Shown piece after piece: positions 40,472 to 40,542 of a DNA stretch of 40,542 bases. The position numbers and the translations under genes were made by a program. A model generated the notes under the pieces. It was not told the DNA's origin and did no database searches. It saw only the letters and a program-made list of their open reading frames with translations. Origin of the DNA: Betaproteobacteria bacterium. Lineage in GTDB: Bacteria; Pseudomonadota; Gammaproteobacteria; Burkholderiales; SG8-41. The stretch is taken from contig JACPTK010000062.1 in assembly GCA_016192825.1 (NCBI GenBank), positions 1-40,542 of the forward strand, given 5' to 3'. The first letter of the stretch is position 1, and each line of letters starts with the position of its first letter.

Positions 40472-40542
40472 CTACATTTGCAGCATTGCGGGCGGGCGCA
40501 GGCGCTCAGGCAGAGTCAGTCCCAGCCGCTCGATGAGGAGCA
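40472..40542 (-). CDS. Possible C-terminal end of a leftward gene, partial
   Basis: One leftward frame enters the window at its right edge and stops at 40472-40474. It encodes 22 residues, with ERLGLTLPERLRPP and ending PPAMLQM. Too little is visible to name it or to be sure it is coding. Confidence 0.25.
   Translation of the reverse strand, partial: LLIERLGLTLPERLRPPAMLQM

Overview
The window is GC-rich chromosomal DNA that reads like a betaproteobacterium. That is an inference from codon use, protein style and the kinds of dispersed palindromes present; no rRNA or marker gene fixes the genus. It has two very different halves.

Left part (about 1-13,560) is accessory DNA. It holds an IS110-family transposase, then a restriction island: hsdM, hsdS, a TIGR04141/DUF6119 protein, a DUF262 (GmrSD-like) nuclease, a broken 5' copy of hsdR, an AAA ATPase with a DUF4143 C-terminus, and an intact hsdR whose start codon overlaps the ATPase stop. 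The two accessory genes are clearly poorer in G+C than the backbone. The island is bracketed by a 25-bp inverted repeat (1219-1243 and 13281-13305) related to a REP-like palindrome at 13478-13561. The island looks mosaic: an older hsdR was cut and replaced by an ATPase-hsdR cassette.

Middle (13,780-18,325) is a leftward three-gene ABC exporter: LolD/MacB-type ATPase, FtsX-type permease, and HlyD-type periplasmic adaptor, with repeat elements in both gaps.

Right part (18,437-40,406) is a stress-survival cluster: two small proteins, archease, a CBS protein, a P2A Ca2+-type ATPase, RtcB RNA ligase, alanine dehydrogenase, a cyclopropane fatty acid synthase, a Lon-like protease with a USP-like protein and a Glu/Leu-type dehydrogenase, a second CBS protein with a Host_attach-family protein, GroEL, DnaK, DnaJ, Hsp20, a CheR-type methyltransferase and a small acidic protein. 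Nine FNR/Anr/Dnr-type boxes (TTGAY-N4-RTCAA, one degenerate) lie in front of nearly every transcription unit. Several have a -10-like hexamer 21-23 nt downstream, the class II FNR layout. I read this half as one oxygen-responsive regulon for protein, RNA and membrane maintenance under low oxygen or dormancy. Its GroEL has Ser where E. coli GroEL has the ATPase residue Asp52, and no groES is present.

Intergenic DNA is unusually rich in repeats: heptanucleotide tandem arrays at four or more places and at least six families of long palindromes, one of which has entered the hsdR coding sequence in frame.
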